Of a stretch of 64,000 bases of DNA, positions 10,121 through 19,288 are shown piece after piece. Position numbers and translations under genes: made by a program. The stretch's first letter is position 1; each line of letters opens with the position of its first letter. Source of the stretch: Romanomermis culicivorax (lineage: Eukaryota > Nematoda > Enoplea > Mermithida > Mermithidae); contig CAWUHX010000019.1 of assembly GCA_963922205.1 (NCBI GenBank), positions 920,278 to 984,277 on the forward strand. The letters are read 5' to 3'. The notes under the pieces were generated by a model. The model made no database searches and was not told where the DNA came from. It saw only the letters and a list, made by a program, of their open reading frames with translations.

Positions 10121-11178
10121 ATGGAATATAAAGGCCAATCAGAGTACATTCATTCATTCAAGCTCAAATATTGTGAAATACTTGTTTTATCATATTTCTT
10201 CTTATTTATTGATATGGGTACCGAATTTTCACTTGGCTCTTCATTGCATGTACTTATTTCCAAATTTAATAATTTTCCCAGTATCGGATTTCGACATTGT
10301 ATTGTTAAAAATGGACGTGTTATTCCTACTGTGGATGGGGTAAATATGATACTGCCCCAGTATAGACTCCTCAAGCGCTATTCTACTGAAATAATTGATG
10401 GATTACAATCGCCCAGCCCCTTAGAACTTGATTTGGGCCACAAAATGTTAGCTCGATCCAAAAATTTTGTCGAGAATGGAAAGACCGTAAAGAAACTATT
10501 AATTTGTAATAATCATAATAATAAGTCTATATCTGTGACATTAGACGAAGTTAAAAAATGGATTGAACTCCAGCCAGTGATAGAGGTAGCAATTTATTCG
10601 ATTCAATCAAAATGTCCAATGGGAGAGAGGAGTGGAGAAAAGAAAATAGATTTCAGCAGTCCAGAAACTATAGAAATTGAACGTTTATTTGTTTTATGTT
10701 ATGCTGGAATTGCTCGTCGTCGATTCTACCGAGGGTATCCCTGCCTAGGGTGCCATTACAATCGTGATTTATATGAGTCATGTCATTCATGCAGCGAACG
10801 ATTAGATACCAGGTAAATTCATCATACTGTTTTAACATTGTGTTTATTAACGAGTTCTATTTCAGCATTCTGGTGCAAAAGGTTCCTGATTTCATCAAAG
10901 AGTTAGCTGACCACCCTGATCCTATTTTAGAAGGGTTCAAAAAGATGTTAGCTGTCAAGTTTCAAAAATGCCTGCCATCAGCCGACCATTATTGTTCGAT
11001 ATTCAAGTGCGCCTTTATGAAGACATCTGTTGGTCGGAAACATGTTTGTGACACCGTAATGAACTGTAGTAATGGATTGGATGAAATTTCAAATGATGAA
11101 ATGGGGACAATTATTTTATGTTTGGAAGATGAAAATGCTTATGAGATAGCCAAAGTGTTTCATTGTACTGATAATTGA
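10121..11178 (+). CDS. Unrecognised two-exon Polinton gene (334 aa)
   Basis: Exon 1 is 10121-10812, exon 2 is 10866-11178. The 53-bp intron runs GTAAAT...TTTCAG and the frame is kept across it (codon split AG/C). A later ATG at 10214 is an alternative start. The protein has a Cys-rich middle (CLGC, then SCHSC), and later single Cys residues (KCLPS, FKCAF, MNCS). This could be a metal-binding module, but I do not recognise the family. It is the only gene on this strand and converges on the capsid gene. AATAAA overlaps the region just after its stop (11180-11185). It may be cargo specific to this Maverick lineage. Confidence 0.7.
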
Positions 11179-11179
11179 T

Positions 11180-11185
11180 AATAAA
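11180..11185 (+). terminator. Poly(A) signal of the plus-strand gene
   Basis: AATAAA directly after the TGA at 11176-11178. The opposite-strand signal for the capsid gene (AATAAA on the minus strand, 11240-11245) lies about 55 bases further on, so the two convergent transcripts probably overlap little. Confidence 0.5.
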
Positions 11186-11239
11186 CTATAAAGCGTGTCT
11201 TGTAGTGTATATTGATTGAATTAAAATTGTATGTTTCTT

Positions 11240-11245
11240 TTTATT
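11240..11245 (-). terminator. Poly(A) signal of the capsid gene
   Basis: AATAAA on the minus strand, about 83 bases after the MCP stop. As the last gene of the minus-strand series it could also end longer transcripts. Confidence 0.45.
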
Positions 11246-11327
11246 CTACATTCTACAACAAGCAAAAGCACATTACACATCATACATACATTCCACACTG
11301 ATAAAAAATCACACAAAAATATACAGA

Positions 11328-12795
11328 TTAAACGGTGTAATCCATGTATGCTTGACGAGTATGATCAATCATGAGTAATGAATCGAATTCTGCATATATA
11401 ATGCATTCAATACCGCCACCAGGTAAATTCTCTCCAAATTGCATTTCTAAGGTAGTTGTACCATCACGAATCAGTTCCCATGTTGATGTATCTGCTGTCC
11501 CATCAGCTCCCAATTCAAACACAAAGAAAGTGCAACCCCCTTTTGAGAAACGATCTAGGCTAATCATATTTCCCTTGTCATCACCAGCTATATCTAAACC
11601 TTCAAATAGCTGTACATAAGCTTTAATCATATGGTTATTATTAAAATCCATCTTGTATGGTGTTGAAGGTACAACATTTGTCCCACTAGTAACCTTGATT
11701 TCAGATATTCCAAAGTCAGTAAAATGGAATGGATTTGTCTGATAAGTCCCTCTGGCTGATTGTGCTGATACCATGCCAATAACCAAACGACGGGGCAGTA
11801 TTCCACTAAATAGAGAATTCAGTGGTGTAGACCTCCGGTTTTCCGTAACATGTAGTGTTGTTATTTGAGTTCGTCTTATTGGATATTTAACACTTGTATT
11901 TTGCAACATGGATTCAATGGCCATACTAATACCATCAGAAACTTCCACTTTCTTGATGAAAAATGACATTTGCTTTATTTCAAGTCTGTATTTGATATTT
12001 GGGCAATTATCAGCTTGTATCAAACAAAACTCATCACTATTCCTGTATAGTTCTATTCGTAATTCACATTGATTGAGCAAGAATCGCTCTTGCATGAACA
12101 AATCAGCATGTAATGGGGCCATTATTTCAACCCAGTTGCTATTCTTGAATTTCAACATACGGCTAATATGTCCTTTTGATAATCTTCCATTTTCAAACTC
12201 AATATCTGGATAATAAAGAGCAGCTTGCAATTGAGTCTTTTTTGCATCCCTACCAAAGTTGAGCTCTGTTTCTAGAAGTGTTCGATATGCATACTTGTCA
12301 CCACTGAAATATATACATTGAGACATATATACATTGAAACAAAATACATAAATCATAATATTACCTGTCAGAAATAAGTTTTCCATTCAAGAAAACTTTT
12401 ACTTGTCGGAAAAATGTCTTTCCCAACATATTTATAGGGAACACCAGGTCACCATCCATAACGTTTTCATCATCACCATTTTGTCTTATCTGACATGGGG
12501 TTCCATCAGGCTTTAAAATGCGTGCTACGAAATGTACATAATTCTTGGACAAATCCAACATATAAATATCTGGTGATATTTTAAATTCATATGGACCTTC
12601 ATTGGTGCATGGATTCTAAAAAAGAAATTAAACTCCTATATTATAGCTAAAAGGTAAGGATTCAATATAACTCACTTGCAATTGAACTTCACTCCAAAAG
12701 GATCGCCTTATTGCCACTTGAGTTGGAGGAACTGTAAACAGATCGAGTTCACTTTTTGTGCTAGGTAATGAGTTTTCATCCAGTAATTTACTCAT
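11328..12795 (-). CDS. MCP: Polinton major capsid protein (double jelly-roll), 448 aa
   Basis: Exons 12795-12676, 12615-12365 and 12303-11328, each with GT...AG introns of about 60 bp and a frame that closes. Start is ATG 12795 (MSKLLDENS), six bases after the stop of the upstream gene. Recognisable capsid wording includes FPINMLGKTFFRQVKVFLNG, then YRTLLETELNFG, then LFMQERFLLNQ, and SRGTYQTNPFHF-type text with PFHFTDFG. These match Polinton/PLV/virophage major capsid proteins (earlier called PY), which form the hexons of an icosahedral particle. The length is within the family range. Together with the penton gene and protease it suggests particle formation. No break is seen. Confidence 0.9.
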
Positions 12796-12800
12796 ATTAC

Positions 12801-13271
12801 TCAAGCACCAAATATGTCTGAAGGTATAACTACTCTCGGTTGTTTCTTTTTGCAAAATGATGGTGGGGCAGACCGGCTTCTCTTTTTATACTGTTTCCTC
12901 TGACGTTTTCTACCTTTTCCAGTCTGTGATGCATTACGTGCTATGTCATCAGCTACTTTATGTAATACATTACTCGCTGCTAGTTTTCCATGTTCTTTTG
13001 CACTGTCTGGAAGGGGGCGTCCTTGTGCTACGTCTGCTGCAATCTTGGAACCAGCAACAAGTGCCTGCCTTCCAGCTGTTTTAAGAATTGGCATGGCCAC
13101 TCTGAACAAACTGCGGAAAAAGCTCCCTAAGCCCCCGCCTCGATGATATGGAGAAAATGCTCTGAAGGCTGGTAAATCACCACCTAATTGATACTGCTTT
13201 TGACTAGAGATGGATGATTTATAAAAGTTCAACCAATAATCAGTATCTTCCGGAATATAAATTATATGCAT
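12801..13271 (-). CDS. Small basic Maverick protein with Gly-rich amphipathic segment, 156 aa
   Basis: Open from ATG 13271. Residues about 45-65 read GGGLGSFFRSLF followed by RVAMPILKTAGRQALV, an amphipathic stretch. The C-terminal third is very basic (GKGRKRQRKQYKKRSRS). Small proteins of this make-up sit next to capsid genes in many Polintons and recall adenovirus minor core or membrane-lytic proteins. That comparison rests on composition and position only. The gene lies between the penton and major capsid genes with gaps of 5 and 7 bases. Confidence 0.65.
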   Translation of the reverse strand: MHIIYIPEDTDYWLNFYKSSISSQKQYQLGGDLPAFRAFSPYHRGGGLGSFFRSLFRVAMPILKTAGRQALVAGSKIAADVAQGRPLPDSAKEHGKLAASNVLHKVADDIARNASQTGKGRKRQRKQYKKRSRSAPPSFCKKKQPRVVIPSDIFGA

Positions 13272-13278
13272 GGTAAAA

Positions 13279-14088
13279 TTATTCTGTAAGAGTTGGGGAA
13301 CTGCGTCTGAAATGCAACCTCACAATAACCTTGTCAGTATTCAATAGTAAAAAGTCCCCAAAGTCATTCCTTATATTGATTTCAATTGCAGTGATGTCTT
13401 TGATTAAAACAGGAACATAGTGTATACGATCATAAGTTCGGTCAACAAATTTGGTTTTTTCATCCCCACCATACGCTGTTACTATACGTAAGAGAGGAGC
13501 CATAGTACCACCCACAATTTGATTTTCAACAATGTTACAATAGATATACATCACATCGCAAGGGCACTGCATATTGATATTTGAAACTATATCTGCAATT
13601 CGCTCTGTGAAATGAATACCTTTTTCTGTGAAAAACTCTTTTGTAATGTCTCCAGCATACAAAAGCTTACCCTTGAATCCTAATATTGTAGCTAATTTAG
13701 TGCTAAGGACAACATGCAGGACATTTTGGTAGTCTACACTGAATGATACCAGGTTGTTACTATCATTATAGCTGAAGCTCATAAAAAAATTCCCTGCCTG
13801 TCGTAAAGCATTGTTGATGGATATCACAACATCATTCACATCCTTATAGCTTCCTGGTGCCACCTTTAATTTCAATGTATCACCCGTCACTAGGTCGATT
13901 TCAATAATATTTTCACCTTCCTCACTGGTCAAGATTATGTAACGACTGTTTGGATAAATTATTTCAGCTAACCCAACTTCCCATTCACCTTCCAACTTGA
14001 TTCTGTTTGCTAATTTTACACGGTAATTGGATGCAGTAGATCCCTGTTCAGTATTACTAGGTAGGGTGACATAGAATTGATCAGCCAT
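13279..14088 (-). CDS. mCP: Polinton minor capsid protein (penton, single jelly-roll), 269 aa
   Basis: Start taken at ATG 14088 (MADQFYVTLPSN), which is where this family begins; an in-frame TTG upstream at 14142 is ignored. The N-terminal text FYVTLPSN, then NYRVKLANRIKLEG, then WEVGLAEIIYP is typical of Polinton minor capsid proteins (earlier PX). The protein is expected to form pentons at the particle vertices with the major capsid protein. It is complete and ends 7 bases before the next start. Identification is by family wording, not by structure. Confidence 0.85.
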   Translation of the reverse strand: MADQFYVTLPSNTEQGSTASNYRVKLANRIKLEGEWEVGLAEIIYPNSRYIILTSEEGENIIEIDLVTGDTLKLKVAPGSYKDVNDVVISINNALRQAGNFFMSFSYNDSNNLVSFSVDYQNVLHVVLSTKLATILGFKGKLLYAGDITKEFFTEKGIHFTERIADIVSNINMQCPCDVMYIYCNIVENQIVGGTMAPLLRIVTAYGGDEKTKFVDRTYDRIHYVPVLIKDITAIEINIRNDFGDFLLLNTDKVIVRLHFRRSSPTLTE

Positions 14089-14185
14089 TGAAGACAACTT
14101 CTCAGCAGATGTATTTTTACCCAGAATGACTACAGGGGCCAAAGTTGTGTGATTTTATTACAATTTTTGATGACACAAATCAGAG

Positions 14186-14683
14186 CTACATGGTAGTTTT
14201 ATTGCGCAGCATACATACATTATGATGATACTTGAACACGCGGTAAAGAAAAAAGCAAACACGTTTATCATTAAGAGCATATCTAGAACTACTAAATATA
14301 TTCAATATGTTCTGCAAAGTCTTGCGTCGTACTCTATGATATAAAAAATACAAACAATACATGCCACAGACAAAGCTATTATTGCTTTGCAAGCATTTAT
14401 GACTGTAAAACCAAAGTTTGCTATTTCTTTCCATGAAATTGATGAACTCTTTCTTATATGGATAAAGACCATATGAATCAAAATAATCACATCTTCCATT
14501 GTCGTCGAAATACATAGCAATCCAATGTTCCCCTCGACCAGTAGATGGGTCCGTATTAATGATAACAGCAGATGGTTTCTTCAAAAGAGCAAAGTTCAAT
14601 TTGTCGCTAGGAAATACACCCGCAAACTGTCTTGAGAGTAATTGATCTTGCTTCACAATCCTGATGAGTTCAGATGTATTCAT
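14186..14683 (-). CDS. PRO: Adenovirus-like cysteine protease, 165 aa
   Basis: Catalytic residues fit the adenain/C5 pattern in order: His53 (GEHWIAMYF), Asp69 (FDSYG), Gln99 (CLQSNN) and Cys106 (FVCGMYC), with the usual Gln-to-Cys spacing of seven. In Polintons this enzyme is thought to mature capsid proteins. Start is ATG 14683. Its first bases overlap the stop of the integrase chromodomain frame as ATGA, which supports this start over the in-frame GTG at 14707. The gene is complete. Confidence 0.88.
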   Translation of the reverse strand: MNTSELIRIVKQDQLLSRQFAGVFPSDKLNFALLKKPSAVIINTDPSTGRGEHWIAMYFDDNGRCDYFDSYGLYPYKKEFINFMERNSKLWFYSHKCLQSNNSFVCGMYCLYFLYHRVRRKTLQNILNIFSSSRYALNDKRVCFFLYRVFKYHHNVCMLRNKTTM

Positions 14684-15785
14684 TCCAAGTCCTCCTGATT
14701 TATCCACTCATTGAATTTTTCGGGGTAGCCTACCCACTTAACAAACAGTTCACTGGATCCATTGGGTGAATTCCGCTTCTTAAGTACCTTTTCAATTTTG
14801 AATGTGCATGTCTGATCAAATGTAACTTTTGCAATTCATGGTCGTAGAATGTACCTTCAATAACCTCCCCTTTTAAGTCTTCAATATGGTATAATGATTG
14901 AAATTGACGGGTCGAAACTTTATAAATTTTGAAAAGCTCTTCTGTCCATTGTGGCATATAACCTTTGTCAAATTTCTGGCGGTACTTTGAAATTCTTACA
15001 TAATCTCCAACTGCTAGCTTTGCTCTTTTATTTGTCTTCTGTATTTGAGGGTAAAGACGATTTCTGATTTCTGATTCATTACTATAGTTAACATCAATTG
15101 GTTTGGTATTGATGGACCTATGTAGTGAATTGTTGTAACTAACAGTAATTTTATCAATGACATCGATCCACTTCACTGTATTTCTATGGGTGAAGTATTT
15201 CCACATTTTACTTTTAATAGTTCGATTGAACCTTTCAACAATGGAACACTTGATATCTTCATTCTGTGAGGTGAAGAACAAGATTCCTTGCTCTTTCAAT
15301 AATTTCTTGAAATCTTGGTTAACAAATTCTTTCCCCTTGTCAGTTCTAACAAAATATGGCTTTCTACCCTGTGAAATTATGCCCCAGAATGCCTGACAAA
15401 TATCTTTAGAGCTTTTACTTTTTAATGGTTGTATCCATGAATATTTACTAAAAACATCTATACATGTCAGCATATATTTATATCCTCTATTCTGTTTATT
15501 ATATGCTTGCATATCAACAAGATCCAGCTCCCATTGTGCATCAATACCACTGGCATAAATCCGGTTGCGTCGAAAATTTCTGCGAGCCTGCTTGTGCAGG
15601 GTATATGAATCTTGATTGGACAACCATCGCTTCACATAATTCAGAGTGATTTGGGGGTTTAGCAGTTTAGCTTTCTGGTACAACTTATTGATACTCGTGA
15701 ATGAAGTAGGTTGTATTAAATTTGTATATAATTTATGTAACAATTCCTCTTTAGAATGGTACATATCTTTGGTTTGTTCCTTCAT
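14680..15785 (-). CDS. INT: Retroviral-type integrase with chromodomain in a shifted frame
   Basis: From ATG 15785 the frame gives 351 residues to a stop at 14730. The core shows Asp88 (WELDLVD), Asp149 (VRTDKGKEF) and Glu184 (SIVERFNRT), the DDE triad of Polinton c-integrases, followed by an SH3-like region (VGDYVRISKYRQKF). Near 14830 the family wording moves to another frame, which reads FKIEKVLKKR, then ELFVKWVGYPEKFNEWI and stops at 14680. That is a chromodomain. A 1-nt change in the CAAAAG run would explain it. It is either a real lesion, programmed shifting, or a homopolymer error. The gene start overlaps the upstream gene by 35 bases. Confidence 0.88.
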
Positions 15786-16482
15786 TCTTCCTCTTCTCTT
15801 CTGAGTAGGTTAGACGTTTTCTAACTGATTTTGTACTATCCCACTGTGTCTTTTTCAAGTCTGAAATCAACTTCCAGCGTTTAGGATTCCCAATATATTC
15901 CTTTGGAATGTTCAACTTGACTAATGTTTTGGCTAGTTCCTGATAACCGTCAGGAGGTGAGGCTGTTGGTCGATCGCGAACAAAATCATGAAGTAAGTCA
16001 ACAAAGTTGCTATTTGGTACTGTTTTATCCTCAATAAGCAACTCGCCATTCTCATTTACATCAAAAACATTGCTGTTTTTTATAAAATCCACTAGTAATT
16101 CTGCTTTTCTAATCTTTGTTTTGGGTAAGCCACTAAGCATACCACTTTTAAACCAGTCTTTTCTATTTAACCCCTCTTCAATGACCATTTTATCATCATA
16201 TTCATTTTCTGATTTATTTGAACTAACTTCAGGGGTATTTACTGTAAAAATTTGGGGCTTCTTACTATCCTGATCGAGCTTTAGGTATCGTGTAAACAAT
16301 TGATGGTACAACTTATTTTGCTCCTCCGATGATAAAGATGTATCCTTCAAAACTCGTTCCATTTCTGCTTTGAAATCATCTAGTTCCTTGTTAAGACCAG
16401 TTGAGGCTGATGTTTTTTCATGAATGAGCCTGCTATTCATAACGTCTTGAGGCACAAGAATCATTTTACTTGTATACTTCAT
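15751..16482 (-). CDS. Conserved Maverick protein of unknown function, 243 aa
   Basis: Starts at ATG 16482 with KMILVPQDV, wording I associate with an uncharacterised protein found in many Mavericks. A helical Glu/Lys-rich middle is followed by a block around LPKTKIRKAELLVDFIKNS, then GELLIEDKTVPNSNFVDLL, and a basic tail. The start overlaps the stop of the upstream gene as ATGA, and the end overlaps the integrase start by 35 bases. No enzyme motif seen. A role in virion assembly or DNA binding would be a guess. Confidence 0.7.
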   Translation of the reverse strand: MKYTSKMILVPQDVMNSRLIHEKTSASTGLNKELDDFKAEMERVLKDTSLSSEEQNKLYHQLFTRYLKLDQDSKKPQIFTVNTPEVSSNKSENEYDDKMVIEEGLNRKDWFKSGMLSGLPKTKIRKAELLVDFIKNSNVFDVNENGELLIEDKTVPNSNFVDLLHDFVRDRPTASPPDGYQELAKTLVKLNIPKEYIGNPKRWKLISDLKKTQWDSTKSVRKRLTYSEEKRKNEGTNQRYVPF

Positions 16483-16856
16483 GATGATGATAATGATGAT
16501 GATGATGATGATGATGATGCTTTGACAATTTCTGGTATCAACTCCACAGCCAAACTCAACAAAGACGGTATTACCAATGGTAGAAATCCACCAAATTGTA
16601 CAAGTGTCTTCTTCTTCCTGGATAAATTATTTTCTTTCTTGCAGGCTAAAAATCGTATTAGATGTTTATACTTTTTCAGCTTTTGATGCTGAGACTTCTT
16701 CAATGGTAAATTTCCTTTCAAGAGATTGAGACAAATTTCACAGATGCAGCGTGTGAATTCTGTAGGACTGTTTTGTATAAAATGACGCCTCTGATCTCCC
16801 TTGTAGGAATTTAATACATGCAGATGATGAAAATATTTTCTGAGTAGTGTGGTCAT
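16479..16856 (-). CDS. Small basic conserved Maverick protein, 125 aa
   Basis: ATG 16856. The pattern CICEICLNLLKGNLPL followed by a Lys-rich stretch and LVQFGGFLPLVIPSLLSL resembles a small protein seen next to capsid genes in many Mavericks. The C-terminal hydrophobic segment could be membrane-active or a packing helix. The tail is a run of serines coded by a (TCA)n microsatellite (16482-16520), so its length probably varies between copies. Its stop overlaps the next start (ATGA). Confidence 0.65.
   Translation of the reverse strand: MTTLLRKYFHHLHVLNSYKGDQRRHFIQNSPTEFTRCICEICLNLLKGNLPLKKSQHQKLKKYKHLIRFLACKKENNLSRKKKTLVQFGGFLPLVIPSLLSLAVELIPEIVKASSSSSSSSLSSS
16482..16520. repeat. (ATG)n/(TCA)n microsatellite in coding sequence
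   Basis: Run of GATGAT units on the plus strand. On the minus strand it codes the poly-Ser tail of the 125-aa protein and runs to its stop. Confidence 0.85.
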
Positions 16857-16939
16857 TCCAAAACATGCAATAACTATAAATTTGATATAACTAAAAGCTG
16901 CACATAGACTTTGTGCTTATATAGCCAACAAAACATAGC

Positions 16940-17659
16940 TCAAATGAGTAATTTGTCATTGTTTAGAGCCTTCTGGAATAATTTTGCTTCCCATAAATTG
17001 AGATGAAATTTATTGTACAGCTTGAGCAGCAAAACAGTTGGTACATCTTTACGGCAGCATACAGTGAAATGTGAAGTCACAATTTCACGTGGGCAATGTA
17101 TATCATGAGTAATTTGACCTTGGTCTATATTACATGATAAAGCAGTATCAATCAGTTGTTTCATTTCATCTATATCGAATTTATTGAATGCTTTGAAGAA
17201 TGTTTCATGTTGGAGGTTATTATAGCTTATTATGAGAATTTTCTTGTTATCCACACTCTCTGCTTCACCAAAGTGTATCGAACTCTCTATTCGTGTATCC
17301 AATAAATTGAATAGTTTCATAGTTTGACTTTTCATTAGTGAAAAAGGATATGTGCGTAACCCCAGGAACTCATGGTCTGCTGAACAACAGGCATAAACAT
17401 ATGGACTGTGTGGAACTTTTAATGGACAATCTTGTAACTCTTGTTTTATTACACCTACAGTAGGACAGGAAAGTGCATGGGAGAGAAATTTATGTAGTTG
17501 AAGTTGTGTTGTTACTGTAAGATTGTATATAGTTGTCTTGTTCAAGATATTGTGAGATTTCACAAGGACAATGCCACCATAGGGTGTACTATGGGTAAAA
17601 TTGACAAACATATACAGTATTCCAAGCAAACTTGCTAAAATTTTTAATTTCTGAAGCAT
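16940..17659 (-). CDS. Predicted secreted protein with two Cys repeats, 239 aa
   Basis: Starts with a likely signal peptide (residues 1-24, KILASLLGILYMFVNF). The rest is an internal duplication. Repeat 1 (about 29-115) has Cys65, Cys78 and Cys91-Cys92; repeat 2 (about 139-228) has Cys176, Cys189 and Cys201-Cys202. Both share ALSC, DCP/HCP and a C-C pair, and each is preceded by a SHNIL/SYNNL phrase. This spacing suggests two disulphide-bonded domains made in the secretory route. I do not recognise the family. It lies in the middle of the capsid and replication genes, so it is either cargo or a surface or entry-related protein. No transmembrane anchor is seen after the signal peptide. Confidence 0.75.
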   Translation of the reverse strand: MLQKLKILASLLGILYMFVNFTHSTPYGGIVLVKSHNILNKTTIYNLTVTTQLQLHKFLSHALSCPTVGVIKQELQDCPLKVPHSPYVYACCSADHEFLGLRTYPFSLMKSQTMKLFNLLDTRIESSIHFGEAESVDNKKILIISYNNLQHETFFKAFNKFDIDEMKQLIDTALSCNIDQGQITHDIHCPREIVTSHFTVCCRKDVPTVLLLKLYNKFHLNLWEAKLFQKALNNDKLLI

Positions 17660-17716
17660 TGTTCACACCACCAACTAAAACTATACAAATGAGAGAAAGT
17701 AGTACAACAATACATT

Positions 17717-18121
17717 TTATACAAAAAAGTCACCCAGTTCATTGCGCAACATGTGTGTGAAATACGCATTCCTCACAAAGGAGCGACTATTGTTCATGTA
17801 CGAGAACAAAATTTGGTTGTCCTTAGACAGACTGGTATACATTGCTTCTATAAATATAGGGTCCAGTCGCTCAGTGCTGATTGCTCTAATAAACTGTCCC
17901 GCAAAAAACCAGAAGGCTGAAATCTTTGAGCGCCCAGTATATCCGTGTTCTTCATTGTATTCTTGGGCCATTTCCTTGAGCGCTTCTTTCGATACCTCCG
18001 AAAAACGGGACCACAAAATATCAGTAAGCATCATCTTATGCTTTTTGATGATGACTTTACCTAGAAAAGTACTGATAAGAAAATCTGTAATATGAAACAG
18101 CACCTTACATACCTTGGGCAT
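17717..18121 (-). CDS. Unknown Polinton protein, 134 aa
   Basis: Complete frame from ATG 18121 (MPKVCKVLF). Mixed helical make-up with a basic KVIIKKHKMM patch near residue 25, YTGRSKISAFWFFAGQF in the middle and NSRSFVRNAYFTHML near the end. No motif recognised. It lies between the small membrane protein and the secreted protein on the same strand. Confidence 0.6.
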   Translation of the reverse strand: MPKVCKVLFHITDFLISTFLGKVIIKKHKMMLTDILWSRFSEVSKEALKEMAQEYNEEHGYTGRSKISAFWFFAGQFIRAISTERLDPIFIEAMYTSLSKDNQILFSYMNNSRSFVRNAYFTHMLRNELGDFFV

Positions 18122-18274
18122 GTTGATGCAACTTCAACATTAACGTCTCGAAGGCTGCCGACATTTTTGATCAAATTGAGCACCGCACACGTTTTTAAGA
18201 TTTGAAAGAATGACAAAGTCACAGATAAATTGTTCATCCAGACTCATGAGAGGCGGTGCTATCGAAATCAATTC

Positions 18275-18517
18275 TCATTGGATGTTGTCTAATGTTTGAC
18301 ATGTATTTGACTGGTTTTGGTTACTCCCTGATAGATTTGGTAAGGAGGGGTTTAATAATGAATAGAATAGCCCACAAATGAATAGAATGAAACACAAAAA
18401 TGAGGCAACTTTTTGATAGTTACCATACATCATGAATCGGGGTAATGAGCACAATCGTGTTCTTAATTGCACATTAGCATTAGTATTACTTTTTGAAAAA
18501 TTAAACAAATCCATCAT
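18275..18517 (-). CDS. Small single-pass membrane protein, 80 aa
   Basis: ATG 18517. One strong hydrophobic helix (VASFLCFILFICGLFYSLL) with a basic N-terminal side (RTRLCSLPRFMMYGNYQK) and a polar, Asn/Ser-rich C-terminal tail. By the positive-inside rule the N terminus should be cytosolic. Family not recognised. With the secreted protein nearby it makes this part of the element look concerned with membranes. Confidence 0.5.
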   Translation of the reverse strand: MMDLFNFSKSNTNANVQLRTRLCSLPRFMMYGNYQKVASFLCFILFICGLFYSLLNPSLPNLSGSNQNQSNTCQTLDNIQ

Positions 18518-18575
18518 CAACCTTCCTCAGCAGTAGCGGCAATTATAACTGATAATAAGGAATAATGCATGATAC

Positions 18576-19214
18576 TTATTTTGGTGTATATATAATCATT
18601 CCTTGATCATTAGGAAATATTTTTGTTCTCAGCCTAAGTGTATCAGGAGTGCTTTGAGTCAAATCAATAAGTAAATATCCAAATGGTTGATTGGTTGCAT
18701 CATCAAAGGCTTCTATGAAATGTTTGGATGCTGGGAACATCTGTCTACCCAATGTTTGCACTTGTAACCTATCAGCAGGATTTTTCATTAGGATTATATA
18801 TTGAGCATTTATTCGACTGGTGCGCATTCCATCAAAAAAGGCATTCTGCACTATGTGAATAACAGATAAATTCCAGTGATGTGAGCCACGTGTAAAAAGC
18901 TCATTCAAACGCTTATCATTTTTCATTTCTTGCATCATATCATCCAAAATCAGCAGTTGTGGTAATGTTTTAAACCCTTTTAACTCATCAATAGAAGGCA
19001 ATCCCTCTATAAAACATATGTTCCCTAATTTGGACTGCAAATCGTCATATGCACTTTGCCATTCTGTATAAGACCATAAGATGCGGGCAGGGGCAGGATC
19101 AATCATTTCTTGAGAATATTCAACCATTTTTTTAACCAATTCTGTCTTTCCGGATTTGGTTGGGGCTGATACAATGCAATTAAATGGATGTTTCCAAGCA
19201 AATTCCATATTCAT
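18576..19214 (-). CDS. ATP: Genome packaging ATPase (FtsK/HerA, A32-like), 212 aa
   Basis: Start at ATG 19214 (MNMEFAWKHPFNCIV). Walker A is APTKSGKTELVKKM near residue 18 and Walker B is LLILDDMMQE near residue 90. This set, with FTRGSHHWNLSVIHIVQN after it, matches Polinton packaging ATPases, which move DNA into preformed capsids. The length is normal and the frame is intact. It follows POLB on the same strand with a gap of about 75 bases. Confidence 0.9.
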   Translation of the reverse strand: MNMEFAWKHPFNCIVSAPTKSGKTELVKKMVEYSQEMIDPAPARILWSYTEWQSAYDDLQSKLGNICFIEGLPSIDELKGFKTLPQLLILDDMMQEMKNDKRLNELFTRGSHHWNLSVIHIVQNAFFDGMRTSRINAQYIILMKNPADRLQVQTLGRQMFPASKHFIEAFDDATNQPFGYLLIDLTQSTPDTLRLRTKIFPNDQGMIIYTPK

Positions 19215-19288
19215 CACTCGCTCTCATATATTAAAATGATGACAAACACACATGCATATTATATTTATAGAAAAAACAACATTAAACT

